A stretch of DNA of 12,044 nucleotides, taken from Solirubrobacteraceae bacterium (lineage in GTDB: Bacteria; Actinomycetota; Thermoleophilia; Solirubrobacterales; Solirubrobacteraceae). Location of the stretch: assembly GCA_030447005.1 (NCBI GenBank), contig JAUJME010000030.1, positions 1 through 12,044 of the forward strand, in the 5' to 3' direction. Positions 1 through 10,001 of this stretch are shown here, piece by piece. A program made the position numbers and the translations under genes. The first letter of the stretch is position 1, and each line of letters opens with the position of its first letter. The notes below the pieces were generated by a model. That model was not told the DNA's origin, made no database searches, and saw nothing but the letters and a program-made list of their open reading frames with translations.

Positions 1-45
1 GTGGGATCCGCGAGGGCGGCGAGGGTCCGGTCGATCGGCGTACAC

Positions 46-61
46 TGAACCATGTGGTTCA
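46..61. promoter_or_regulatory. Perfect inverted repeat, TetR-type operator candidate
   Basis: TGAACCATGTGGTTCA is a perfect 7-bp inverted repeat around a TG centre. The flanks (TACAC on the left, CTATA on the right) extend the symmetry imperfectly. Many TetR/AcrR-family repressors bind sites of this kind in front of their own or a divergent gene. A minus-strand GTG at 45 opens a frame that runs off the left edge (15 codons, beginning V-Y-A-D-R-P) and could be the start of such a regulator, but too little is visible to claim it. The repeat is seen directly; the regulator family is inferred from the form of the site. Confidence 0.5.
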
Positions 62-142
62 CTATACGCGCGAAGCCGATCCCGCACGCAGGAGCACCGA
101 CGCGCTGCGGATGGCCTCCGGGCCGAACCGCGCGCCCGAGCG
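62..142 (-). pseudogene. Relic of a second ureohydrolase gene (19-codon core at 86-142)
   Basis: Read on the minus strand, positions 142-86 encode RSGARFGPEAIRSASVLLR. This is identical to residues 49-67 of the intact ureohydrolase in this window (DNA at 2829-2773). The two 57-bp segments differ at six bases, and all six are synonymous third positions of the minus-strand codons (CGT/CGC, GAG/GAA, CCG/CCC, GGC/GGG, CGG/CGC, TCG/TCC). That pattern means the copy diverged while it was still translated as a ureohydrolase; it is not a recent duplication. On either side the resemblance stops at once, and a TAG at 64-62 closes the frame nine codons after the motif. The segment includes the conserved ureohydrolase SG-x-RFGP-x-AIR block. 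Confidence 0.6.
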
Positions 143-221
143 CGTGCCTGCCGCCGTGCGGCGACCCCCTGGACGTTTGTCCGATGGACACGAGTATGGG
201 CCTCTAAGAGGCTCGCCCGGA

Positions 222-1973
222 GTGAAAGGCATCCGCTACAAGGCGCGCCCCGCACGCCGCCGGCTCACCTCGGTTCTCGCCCTCCTCCTCGCCGTCGGCG
301 CGGGCGCTCCGGCCGTCTCCCAGGCGGGCGTGCTGACCTACGGCGGCGGCGTGCTCACCTACACGGGCGGGGCCGAGGAGAACAGCGTCACGGCCGTTCA
401 CCCGGGGGCGAACTCCGAGCAGCCCGCCGGGCCTGACAACCCGCCCGTCATGGGCAAGCTGCTGATCCGCGAGAACGCCGGAGAGGCCGAGATAAAGATC
501 AGCCCGAGCGCCTCGAGCGTCTGCAAGCCCGACGACTTCTTCGGCGTGCAGTGCGACGTGCCGACCCGGTTCGTCCTCAACCTCGCCGGCAACAACGACG
601 CCATCCAGATCGGCACGGACGACGTGCCGGTCGCCGTCGAGATCCATGCCGACGGCGGCCCCGGAATGGACGTCTTCGACGGGAGCTCGGGCCGCAACGT
701 CTTCCGTGGCGGCCCCGAGAACGACGAGCTCAGGGGCCACGGCGGCGCCGACCTCCTGTCGGGCGACGACGGGGACGACACGCTCGAGGGCGGCGACGGC
801 AACGACGAGCTCAACGGGTTCCTGGGGGCCGATCGCCTCACCGGCGGGGCCGGAAACGACGTGGTCCGGGGCGGGGACGGCGACGACCAGCTCGACTACA
901 GCCCCCTCTACGCGTTCGACGGCAGCGACACGCTGGCCGGCGGGCCGGGCCGCGACTACTTCGGCTACTTCGGCAGGACCGCGGCAATCAGCGTCAACCT
1001 CGACAACCTCCCGAACGACGGCCAGGGCGGCGAGAACGACAACGTCGGGCTCGACATCGAGGAGGTCGACGGCTCGGACGTCGGCGACGTCATGATCGGC
1101 TCCTCCGGCCCGAACGGGCTCGCGGGACGCGGGGGCGACGACCGGATCTCGGGCGGCGGCGGCAACGACGTGCTCTACGGCGACAGCAACAACGACCTCA
1201 TCGACGGCGGAGACGGCGACGACACGCTCGACGGCGGCTGCCACGACGACCGGATCATCGGCGGCCGGGGCATCGACTCGCTCAACTCCGACGGCACGTG
1301 CGAGAACCCGTCGCTGCGCGGCCTCAACGACGTGCTCGAGGCGCGCGACGGCTTCCGGGACGCCCTGATCCTGTGCACCGTGAGCGGGACGCCCGGGGAC
1401 ACCGCGATCGTCGATCCGGTCGATCCCGCCCTCGGTCCCGGCAATCCGGGCGCCTGCCGGACGATCGACCGGGGCGCCGCGGCGGGTGGCGGCGGCGGCA
1501 CGACGAGCCCCGGAGGCGGGGGCGGCACGACGAGCCCCGGAGGCGGGGGCGGCACGCCGGGTACCACGGCTCCCACCGTCGTCACGCTCCAGGGCACCGT
1601 CCGAGCGATCCTCGGGCCGGCGCTGCGCCTGCTCACCGGCACGGGCAGGCCGGGACAGGCCGCCCCCCAGTCCGTGAACCTGAGGACCAAGCGGCTCACG
1701 CTCGGTTCGCTCGTGGCGACGTCGACTTCCCGCGTGAAGGCGGTCGCGAGCTTCCGCGTCCGCGGCCGGACCCTCGCGCTCGGCAAGGCCACCCTGACCG
1801 TCGAGCCCGGCACCCCCCGCATGCTGAGCATCGGGCTGCCGAGGAAGGCGCTGTCGGCGCTGCGCCGGGTGAAGCGGGCGAGTATCCAGGTGCGGTTCAC
1901 CGCGGTCGACCCCGCCAGGAACCGGGTCGTGGGTCGCACGACGAAGACCTTCCGGGTCCGCGTCAAGCGCTGA
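222..1973 (+). CDS. Secreted protein with calcium-binding RTX-like repeats
   Basis: The product is 583 aa, taking GTG 222 as the start. That start places a Sec signal peptide at the N-terminus: basic residues 2-14, hydrophobic core about 16-30, probable cleavage after SQA near 35. AAGAGG lies 10 bases upstream. An earlier in-frame GTG at 54 would add 56 unrelated residues running through the operator and the ureohydrolase relic, so I rejected it. A Cys-bearing N-terminal domain (about 36-145; C101, C111) leads into nonapeptide repeats of the GGxGxDxLxG type at about 144-250 and 284-358. These fold as calcium-loaded parallel beta-rolls in RTX proteins. A GGGGGTTSP linker (421-450) precedes a C-terminal beta-type domain (about 450-583) that resembles the ends of the two proteases in this window. 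It is an extracellular structural or adhesive protein at best guess. No catalytic motif and no type I secretion genes are visible. Confidence 0.85.
   Translation: MKGIRYKARPARRRLTSVLALLLAVGAGAPAVSQAGVLTYGGGVLTYTGGAEENSVTAVHPGANSEQPAGPDNPPVMGKLLIRENAGEAEIKISPSASSVCKPDDFFGVQCDVPTRFVLNLAGNNDAIQIGTDDVPVAVEIHADGGPGMDVFDGSSGRNVFRGGPENDELRGHGGADLLSGDDGDDTLEGGDGNDELNGFLGADRLTGGAGNDVVRGGDGDDQLDYSPLYAFDGSDTLAGGPGRDYFGYFGRTAAISVNLDNLPNDGQGGENDNVGLDIEEVDGSDVGDVMIGSSGPNGLAGRGGDDRISGGGGNDVLYGDSNNDLIDGGDGDDTLDGGCHDDRIIGGRGIDSLNSDGTCENPSLRGLNDVLEARDGFRDALILCTVSGTPGDTAIVDPVDPALGPGNPGACRTIDRGAAAGGGGGTTSPGGGGGTTSPGGGGGTPGTTAPTVVTLQGTVRAILGPALRLLTGTGRPGQAAPQSVNLRTKRLTLGSLVATSTSRVKAVASFRVRGRTLALGKATLTVEPGTPRMLSIGLPRKALSALRRVKRASIQVRFTAVDPARNRVVGRTTKTFRVRVKR
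1494..1555 (+). repeat. 27-bp tandem repeat encoding a GGTTSPGGG linker
   Basis: Two identical 27-bp units (1494-1520 and 1521-1547) are followed by a partial third that diverges after 1555. Each unit encodes GGTTSPGGG. The repeat forms the flexible hinge between the calcium-binding repeats and the C-terminal domain. Perfect identity of the units suggests recent expansion. Confidence 0.85.
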
Positions 1974-2025
1974 TCGCGCCGCTCAGGACCGGCGCCGGCG
2001 GATGAGGTCGCGCGCGCAGGGGGAC

Positions 2026-2973
2026 CTAGCCGCGCGTCGACCGCAGCGCCAGCAGCGAGAGCATCTCGTGGCAGGCGCTGGCCGCCACCCACGGGGTGAT
2101 GTGCGTGGGGTCGTACGACGGCGCGACCTCGACGCAGTCCAGGCCGCGGAAGTCGATCCCCGTGAGCGCCCGCAGATAGGCCATCGCCTCGCCGCTCGAC
2201 GGCCCGCCGACCTCCGGCGTCCCCGTGCCAGGCGCGAACGCCGGGTCGACGAAGTCGATGTCGAAGGAGAGGAACGCCGGCGCGTCGCCGACGCGGGCGC
2301 GGACCCGCTCCCCGTAGGCCTCGGGGCCGAGCGCGGTGAGCTCCTCCATGTAGAGCGCGTCGAAGCCCAGCTCGCGCGGCGCCTCGACGTCGGACTCGCC
2401 GTAGAGGGTCCCGCGCATCCCGGCCTGCACGGAGCGCGAGGGGTCGATGAGCCCCTCCTCGGCCGCTCGCTTGAAGATCGTCCCGTGGAAGTGCTTGACG
2501 CCGTAGTACTGCTCCCAGACGTCGGCGTGGGCGTCGAGGTGCACGAGGGCGAGCGGGCCGTGGACCGCCGCGGCGGCGCGCAGCTCGGCGAGCACCATGG
2601 AGTGGTCGCCGCCGAGGCAGAGGGGGATGACGCCCGCCTCGTGCACCGGGCGCAGGAACGCCTCGATGCGCTCGAGCGTCTCGAGGTGGTAGCCCGGCAC
2701 CGTCGGGGCGTCGCCGAAGTCGATCATCGACAGCCGCTCGACCACGTCGATGCGCAGGTGCGGGTTGTAGGGGCGCAGGAGCACCGACGCGCTGCGGATG
2801 GCTTCGGGCCCGAAGCGCGCGCCGGAGCGGAAGGAGACCGCGCTGTCGGTGGGGATGCCGATCACCGCGACGTCGGCGTCCTCGAGGCCGGCGACGTGGG
2901 GGAGGCGCATGAAGGTGCGCACGCCCGTGAACCGCGGCGTCTTGGAGGAGTCGGCCGGGCGGTGGTGGGTCAT
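2026..2973 (-). CDS. Ureohydrolase (agmatinase/guanidinobutyrase family)
   Basis: This 315-aa enzyme hydrolyses a guanidino compound to an amine plus urea using a di-manganese centre. Every family metal-ligand motif is present: GGDHS (H124), DAHAD (D147, H149, D151) and SFDIDFVDP (D238, D240). The substrate-loop FHGT (163-166) and the signature FAPGTGTPEVGG (246-257) are also there. Length is normal for bacterial agmatinase-type enzymes. ATG 2973 is chosen because residues 1-30 read as a natural family N-terminus; an in-frame ATG at 2991 is possible. The gene is divergent from the amidase with only 34 bp between starts. Next to an amidase and an amino-acid 2-monooxygenase, 4-guanidinobutyrate is the likelier substrate than agmatine, since no arginine decarboxylase is visible. 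That choice is inference; family membership is certain. Confidence 0.9.
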   Translation of the reverse strand: MTHHRPADSSKTPRFTGVRTFMRLPHVAGLEDADVAVIGIPTDSAVSFRSGARFGPEAIRSASVLLRPYNPHLRIDVVERLSMIDFGDAPTVPGYHLETLERIEAFLRPVHEAGVIPLCLGGDHSMVLAELRAAAAVHGPLALVHLDAHADVWEQYYGVKHFHGTIFKRAAEEGLIDPSRSVQAGMRGTLYGESDVEAPRELGFDALYMEELTALGPEAYGERVRARVGDAPAFLSFDIDFVDPAFAPGTGTPEVGGPSSGEAMAYLRALTGIDFRGLDCVEVAPSYDPTHITPWVAASACHEMLSLLALRSTRG

Positions 2974-2991
2974 GGGCGCAGGATGCCGCAT

Positions 2992-2997
2992 TAGGAT
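2992..2997 (+). promoter_or_regulatory. Possible -10 element for the amidase-monooxygenase pair
   Basis: TAGGAT fits the actinobacterial TANNNT -10 pattern and sits 10 bp before the amidase ATG at 3008, which would give a leaderless or nearly leaderless mRNA. No convincing -35 box is seen at the expected distance. Start codons of the divergent genes are only 34 bp apart, so any promoters must overlap the coding ends. Confidence 0.3.
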
Positions 2998-3007
2998 CGC
3001 CCCCGAG

Positions 3008-3790
3008 ATGAGGATCGCCCTGTTCCAGGCCGCGGGCACCCCGGGCGACGTGGCGGCGAACCTCGCGGCGGTGCGGCGCGCGGCGGGCGAGGCGGCGGCC
3101 GGCGGGGCGCGGCTGCTGATCTGCCCGGAGGCGTTCGTGACGGGCTACAACATCGGCGCCGAGCGGGTCGCGGAGCTCGCCGAGCCGGCCGGCGGGCCGT
3201 CGGTGCGCGAGCTGGGCGCGATCGCCGCCGACGCCGGCATCGCCGTCCTCTGCGGCTACTGCGAGCGCGACGGCTACGCGGTCTACAACAGCGCGGCGCT
3301 GCTCGAGCGCGACGGCACGTTGCTGGCCAACTACCGCAAGACGCACCTGTTCGGCGAGCTCGACCGCGCGATGTTCGCGCCCGGCGACGCGCTCGCCATC
3401 GCCGAGATCGACGGGGTCAAGGTCGGCGTGCTCGTCTGCTACGACATCGAGTTCCCCGAGCCCGCGCGGGCGCTGGCGCTCGCCGGGGCGGACCTCATCG
3501 CCGTCCCCACCTCGCTGATGGCCCCGTCGCACTGGATCGCCGAGACGCTCGTCCCGGCCCGCGCGGCCGAGAACCAGGTGTTCGTCGCCTACGCCAACCG
3601 CGTCGGTGTCGAGGGCGACCTGCGCTACATCGGCGGCAGCCGCGTCGCCGGGCCGGAGGGCAGCGTGGTCACCGCCCCGCCGGCCGACGAGACGTTGCTG
3701 TTCGCCGAGGTCGACACGGCGGCGATCGCGCGCTCACGCGCCTCCTACTCCTACCTCGCGGAGCGCCGCCCCGCGCTCCGGGACCCCTGA
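3008..3790 (+). CDS. Nitrilase-superfamily amidase (omega-amide hydrolase)
   Basis: This 260-aa cytosolic carbon-nitrogen hydrolase has the full Glu-Lys-Cys triad: E41 in ICPEAF, K111 in NYRKTHLFG and C144 in VCYDIEFPE. These enzymes cleave amides to acid plus ammonia through a Cys acyl-enzyme. Length is that of short single-domain members such as 5-aminovaleramidase (DavA). The C-terminus (residues 245-258, YSYLAERRP) is also typical of the group. The stop TGA shares its last base with the next ATG, so translation is coupled to the monooxygenase, which makes an amide by oxidative decarboxylation of an amino acid. The natural substrate is therefore very probably that amide: 4-guanidinobutyramide if the amino acid is arginine, 5-aminovaleramide if lysine. 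An ATG at 2798 in this frame is not credible because it lies inside the divergent gene. Confidence 0.88.
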   Translation: MRIALFQAAGTPGDVAANLAAVRRAAGEAAAGGARLLICPEAFVTGYNIGAERVAELAEPAGGPSVRELGAIAADAGIAVLCGYCERDGYAVYNSAALLERDGTLLANYRKTHLFGELDRAMFAPGDALAIAEIDGVKVGVLVCYDIEFPEPARALALAGADLIAVPTSLMAPSHWIAETLVPARAAENQVFVAYANRVGVEGDLRYIGGSRVAGPEGSVVTAPPADETLLFAEVDTAAIARSRASYSYLAERRPALRDP

Positions 3791-5493
3791 TGGCCTCGAC
3801 CGTCCCCTCCGCGCCCAGCCATGCGCCCCTCGGCGCCCTGGCCCCGGTCACGATGATCGGGCCCGACTTCCCGTTCGGCTACGACGACTACGTCCGCCAC
3901 CCGGCCGGCCTGGGCGCGGTGCCGGCCGAGTGCCACGGGACGGAGGTCGGGGTGATCGGCGCCGGGCTGTCGGGGATGGTCACGGCCTACGAGCTGATGC
4001 GGCTCGGGCTCAAGCCGGTCGTCTACGAGGCCGACCGGATCGGCGGCCGGCTGCGCTCGGAGCGCTTCGACGGCCACCCCGACGCGATCGCCGAGATGGG
4101 CGCGATGCGCTTCCCCCCGTCCTCGACGACGCTCTTCCACTACATCGACGGCTGCGGCCTGACCACCTCGCCGTTCCCCAACCCGCTCACGCCGGCGACG
4201 CCGAGCACGGTGGTCGACCTCAAGGGCGTCTCGCACTACGCGCGCACGCTCGAGGACCTCCCGCCCGTCTTCGCCGAGGTGGCCGAGTGCTGGCGCTCGG
4301 CGCTCGAGCGCGGCGCCGGCTTCAGCGAGATGCAGGCGGCGATCCGCGACCGCGACCCGCAGCGCATCAAGGCGCTGTGGGATCCGCTCGTCGCCGCGCT
4401 CGACGACGAGTCCTTCTACGGCTTCCTCGCCCGCTCGCCGGAGTTCGCGCGCTTCTCCTTCCGCGAGATCTTCGGCCAGGTCGGCTTCGGCACCGGCGGG
4501 TGGGACACCGACTTCCCGAACTCGATGCTCGAGATCCTGCGCGTCGTCTACACCGGCGCCGACGACGAGCACCGCTCGATCGACGCCGGCTCCCAGGCGC
4601 TGCCCGAGCGGCTGTGGGAGCGCGCGCCCGGGCCGGGGGAGATGGCCCACTGGCCGCCGGGGACGACGGTCGCGTCGCTGCACGGCGGGCGGCCGCGCGC
4701 GGCGGCGGTCGAGCTGAACCGCACGGCGGGCGACCGCACGACGATCTTCGACGCGGGCGGGGAGGTCCGCACCTACCCGGCGGTGGTCTTCACCCCGCAG
4801 AGCTGGCTCCTGCTCAACCGGATCCGCAGCGACGAGCGCCTGTTCGGGCCGCTGGTGTGGACGGCGATGGAGCGGACGCACTACATGGAGGCGTCGAAGA
4901 TCTTCGTCCTCGTCGACCGGCCGTTCTGGCGCGACACGGACCCGGAGACCGGCCGTGACGTGATGAGCATGACGCTGACTGACCGGATGCCGCGCGGGAC
5001 CTACCTGCTCGGGCGCGAGGGCGACGACGGGCCGGCGGCGGTCTGCCTCTCCTACACCTGGACGGACGACTCGATGAAGTGGCTCTCGCTCTCGGTCGCC
5101 GAGCGCGTCGAGGTGGCGATGGCCTCCCTGCGCGAGATCCACCCGAAGGTCGACCTGCGCAAGCACGTGATCGCCACGCCGCTGACCGTCTCGTGGGAGA
5201 ACGAGCCGTGGTTCATGGGCGCCTTCAAGGCCAACCTCCCGGGCCAGTACCGCTACCAGCGCCGGCTCTTCTGCCACTTCGTGCAGGACGGCCTCGCGCC
5301 CGAGCACCGCGGGATCTTCCTGGCGGGCGACGACATCTCGTGGACGGCCGGGTGGGCGGAGGGCGCGGTGCAGACGGCGCTCAACGCGGTGTGGGGCGTG
5401 ATGCACCACCTCGGCGGGGCGACCCACCGCGAGAACCCCGGGCCCGGGGACCGCTTCGCCGAGCTCGCTCCGGTCGAGCTGCCGGAGACGTAG
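3790..5493 (+). CDS. FAD-dependent L-amino-acid 2-monooxygenase (arginine or lysine type)
   Basis: This 567-aa flavoprotein belongs to the amine-oxidase fold branch that holds tryptophan, lysine and arginine 2-monooxygenases, which turn an L-amino acid plus O2 into the shortened amide, CO2 and water. An N-terminal Rossmann motif (VIGAGLSG, 55-62) leads to E80 at the end of the second strand (ribose binding) and RIGGR (83-87). MRFPP (106-110) carries the Arg (R107) that binds the substrate carboxylate in this branch. The C-terminal FAD motif is FLAGDDISWTAGWAEGAVQT (510-529); the DD-x-SW-x-x-GW-x-EGA form is characteristic of these monooxygenases. There is no signal peptide, so it is cytosolic. 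The start overlaps the amidase stop. The divergent ureohydrolase makes arginine the favoured substrate, but side-chain specificity cannot be read here. Confidence 0.85.
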   Translation: MASTVPSAPSHAPLGALAPVTMIGPDFPFGYDDYVRHPAGLGAVPAECHGTEVGVIGAGLSGMVTAYELMRLGLKPVVYEADRIGGRLRSERFDGHPDAIAEMGAMRFPPSSTTLFHYIDGCGLTTSPFPNPLTPATPSTVVDLKGVSHYARTLEDLPPVFAEVAECWRSALERGAGFSEMQAAIRDRDPQRIKALWDPLVAALDDESFYGFLARSPEFARFSFREIFGQVGFGTGGWDTDFPNSMLEILRVVYTGADDEHRSIDAGSQALPERLWERAPGPGEMAHWPPGTTVASLHGGRPRAAAVELNRTAGDRTTIFDAGGEVRTYPAVVFTPQSWLLLNRIRSDERLFGPLVWTAMERTHYMEASKIFVLVDRPFWRDTDPETGRDVMSMTLTDRMPRGTYLLGREGDDGPAAVCLSYTWTDDSMKWLSLSVAERVEVAMASLREIHPKVDLRKHVIATPLTVSWENEPWFMGAFKANLPGQYRYQRRLFCHFVQDGLAPEHRGIFLAGDDISWTAGWAEGAVQTALNAVWGVMHHLGGATHRENPGPGDRFAELAPVELPET

Positions 5494-5496
5494 GGC

Positions 5497-5524
5497 TAAA
5501 GGCTTCCCGCGCCGATGCCGAAAC
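5497..5524 (+). promoter_or_regulatory. Sigma-28 (SigD/FliA)-like promoter match
   Basis: TAAA (5497-5500) is followed after 16 bp by GCCGAAAC (5517-5524). The flagellar sigma factor consensus is TAAA, about 15 bp, GCCGATAA, so the -35 matches fully and the -10 at six of eight bases. Transcription would begin near 5530 and run into a structured stretch with no gene behind it on this strand. No flagellar or chemotaxis gene is in the window, so this stays a motif match. Confidence 0.35.
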
Positions 5525-5531
5525 AGGGCGC

Positions 5532-5600
5532 GAGCCGATCGCTCAACCCGGACGAATGAGCCGGGACTGTGAAGCCGCCAGGCACTTCATGAGACCTGGG
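5532..5600 (+). ncRNA. Structured RNA candidate, c-di-GMP-I riboswitch-like core
   Basis: Just after the sigma-28-like box come GAGC/GCTC (5532-5544), then AA plus a stem CCCGG/CCGGG (5547-5551 with 5561-5565). GACTGTGAAGCC follows, then a stem CCAGG/CCTGG (5578-5582 with 5595-5599). The order (AACC, stem, GGGAC-n-AAGCC, stem) resembles the c-di-GMP-I (GEMM) aptamer, where the linker is GGGACGCAAAGCC. The 3' strand that should close the aptamer is not clear, the loop is not a GNRA tetraloop, and no plus-strand gene follows for 4.8 kb. This is a candidate only. Confidence 0.25.
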
Positions 5601-5822
5601 ACCCTTCCACTCATATCGCGATAAGTGCTCCCAGCTTCGGGCGGCCATCGAGCCGCTCGACTGCGTTAAGGACCGTCGCGCACGTCCGTCTCCGCTTCCA
5701 CGCTCGCGTCCGGCGGAACCTCAGGCGGCGGGCCCGGCGGACGATCTCAGGGCGTGGAAGCGGTGCGGACTTCTCAGGAGGAACGGCGTGCTGCGGTGCT
5801 GCTCACCCCAGGTATCGGCGGG

Positions 5823-5861
5823 GCCGCTGAGCGGCGGCATGGGGTGCGGACCCCAACCGCC

Positions 5862-5869
<8 letters not shown>
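5823..5869 (-). terminator. Large GC-rich hairpin at the end of the downstream protease gene
   Basis: GCCGCTGAG (5823-5831) pairs with CTCAGCGGC (5861-5869). The stem continues through GCGG/CCGC after a 2-base bulge, and an inner hairpin GGGGT-GCGG-ACCCC (5841-5854) sits in the loop. The outer stem includes the protease stop codon (5864-5862). It lacks a T-run on either side, so it may be a Rho-type end or an mRNA-stabilising structure and not a classic intrinsic terminator. It could serve both convergent transcripts. Confidence 0.45.
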
Positions 5870-7592
<1,723 letters not shown>

Positions 7593-7612
7593 CGCGCGGT
7601 CGGGTTCCTTCC

Positions 7613-9415
<1,803 letters not shown>

Positions 9416-9456
9416 CTTCCTGGGCCTACCCAGGCGGACCCGCCCCGGATCAGCCG

Positions 9457-9995
9457 TCAGTTCGGCCCGAAACGTTCCGTGGTGATGCGCGACGGCTCGT
9501 GGCCGAGGTCGACGAGCGCCGACGCGACAGCTTCGACGAACGCCGTCGGCCCGCAGACGAAGACGCGCGGCGCCGACGCCGGAGCGGCGCCAGCCGCTCG
9601 AGCTTGGCGGCGTCGACCCGGCCGGTCTCGCCCGGCCAGCCGGCGGGCGCCTCGCGCGTGAGGGTGACCCGGACGTCGCCGAGCGCCGGCCACTCGTCGC
9701 GGTAGTAGACCGCCTCGGGGCGCCGCGCGGAGAGCAGCAGCCGCGCCGGGACGTCGCGCCCGGCCGCGGCGCGGTGGCGCAGCATGGCGCGGAAGGGCAC
9801 GACGCCCGACCCGCCGCCCACCAGGAACAGCGGGCCGCCCTCCTCCGCGCTCCAGCTGAAGTGCCCAACGTCGACCCTCGGGGTCGGGCCGGCCGAGAGG
9901 ACGGGGAAGTCCCGCTCGAGGTACTGGCCGGGCGGGAGCCGGTTGGCGTCGCCGCCGGGCCGGCGCCCGCGGAAGCCGCGCGAGACGATGGGCAT
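9457..9995 (-). pseudogene. Deletion fusion: YedY-like Mo-oxidoreductase start joined to flavin reductase end, frameshifted
   Basis: The frame from ATG 9995 begins MPIVSRGF, then [20 protein letters not shown] (residues 19-38). This is the N-terminus of actinobacterial YedY/sulfite-oxidase-like molybdopterin oxidoreductases. From about residue 44 ([10 protein letters not shown]) it becomes the NAD-binding half of a ferredoxin-reductase-type flavoprotein: [12 protein letters not shown] (56-67), MLRHRAAAG (71-79), [16 protein letters not shown] (86-101), [10 protein letters not shown] (111-120). The reductase C-terminus continues in another frame ([13 protein letters not shown], then [14 protein letters not shown], stop at 9459-9457). 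The shift lies near 9575-9595 and needs one lost base or two gained. The Mo-cofactor domain and the whole FAD domain are missing. These two genes commonly neighbour each other, so one deletion of roughly 0.8 kb across their junction explains the fusion. Confidence 0.75.
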
Positions 9996-10001
9996 GGGCG
10001 G

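Larger units (their letters stand above)
5494..5861. other. 368-bp stretch without a credible gene
   Basis: This gap lies between the ends of two convergent genes. Short open frames across it (for example 5754-5963 on the plus strand) have no recognisable content and overlap the end of the protease gene. It holds a sigma-28-like promoter match, a run of small hairpins (5532-5600), a perfect palindrome TATCGCGATA (5615-5624), a 6-bp stem CGTCCG/CGGACG near 5708-5741 and a large hairpin at 5823-5869. Confidence 0.7.

Noticed and set aside
54..221. Upstream extension of the RTX-like protein to GTG 54
   Set aside because: It would place an internal signal peptide at residue ~70, and the added stretch is the antisense of the ureohydrolase relic.
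1974..2025. Terminator between the convergent RTX-like and ureohydrolase genes
   Set aside because: Only a short CCGGCGCCGG-like self-complementary patch is visible, with no stable stem-loop and no T-run.
2798..3007. Amidase start at 2798
   Set aside because: This part overlaps the divergent ureohydrolase coding region and does not resemble the nitrilase superfamily, which starts at MRIALFQ (3008).
1175..3532. Long minus-strand open frame of 785 codons
   Set aside because: It spans three real genes in shadow frames, has extreme Arg/Ala/Gly composition and no family motifs; it is open because high-GC DNA lacks stop codons.
3751..5427. Minus-strand 558-codon open frame opposite the monooxygenase
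   Set aside because: The opposite strand encodes an FAD monooxygenase with clear motifs; the antisense frame is low-complexity Arg/Val/Ala sequence.
5497..5516. Alternative sigma-28 -10 at 5511 (GCCGATGC)
   Set aside because: Spacing from TAAA would be only 10 bp; the second GCCGA at 5517 gives the accepted 16 bp.
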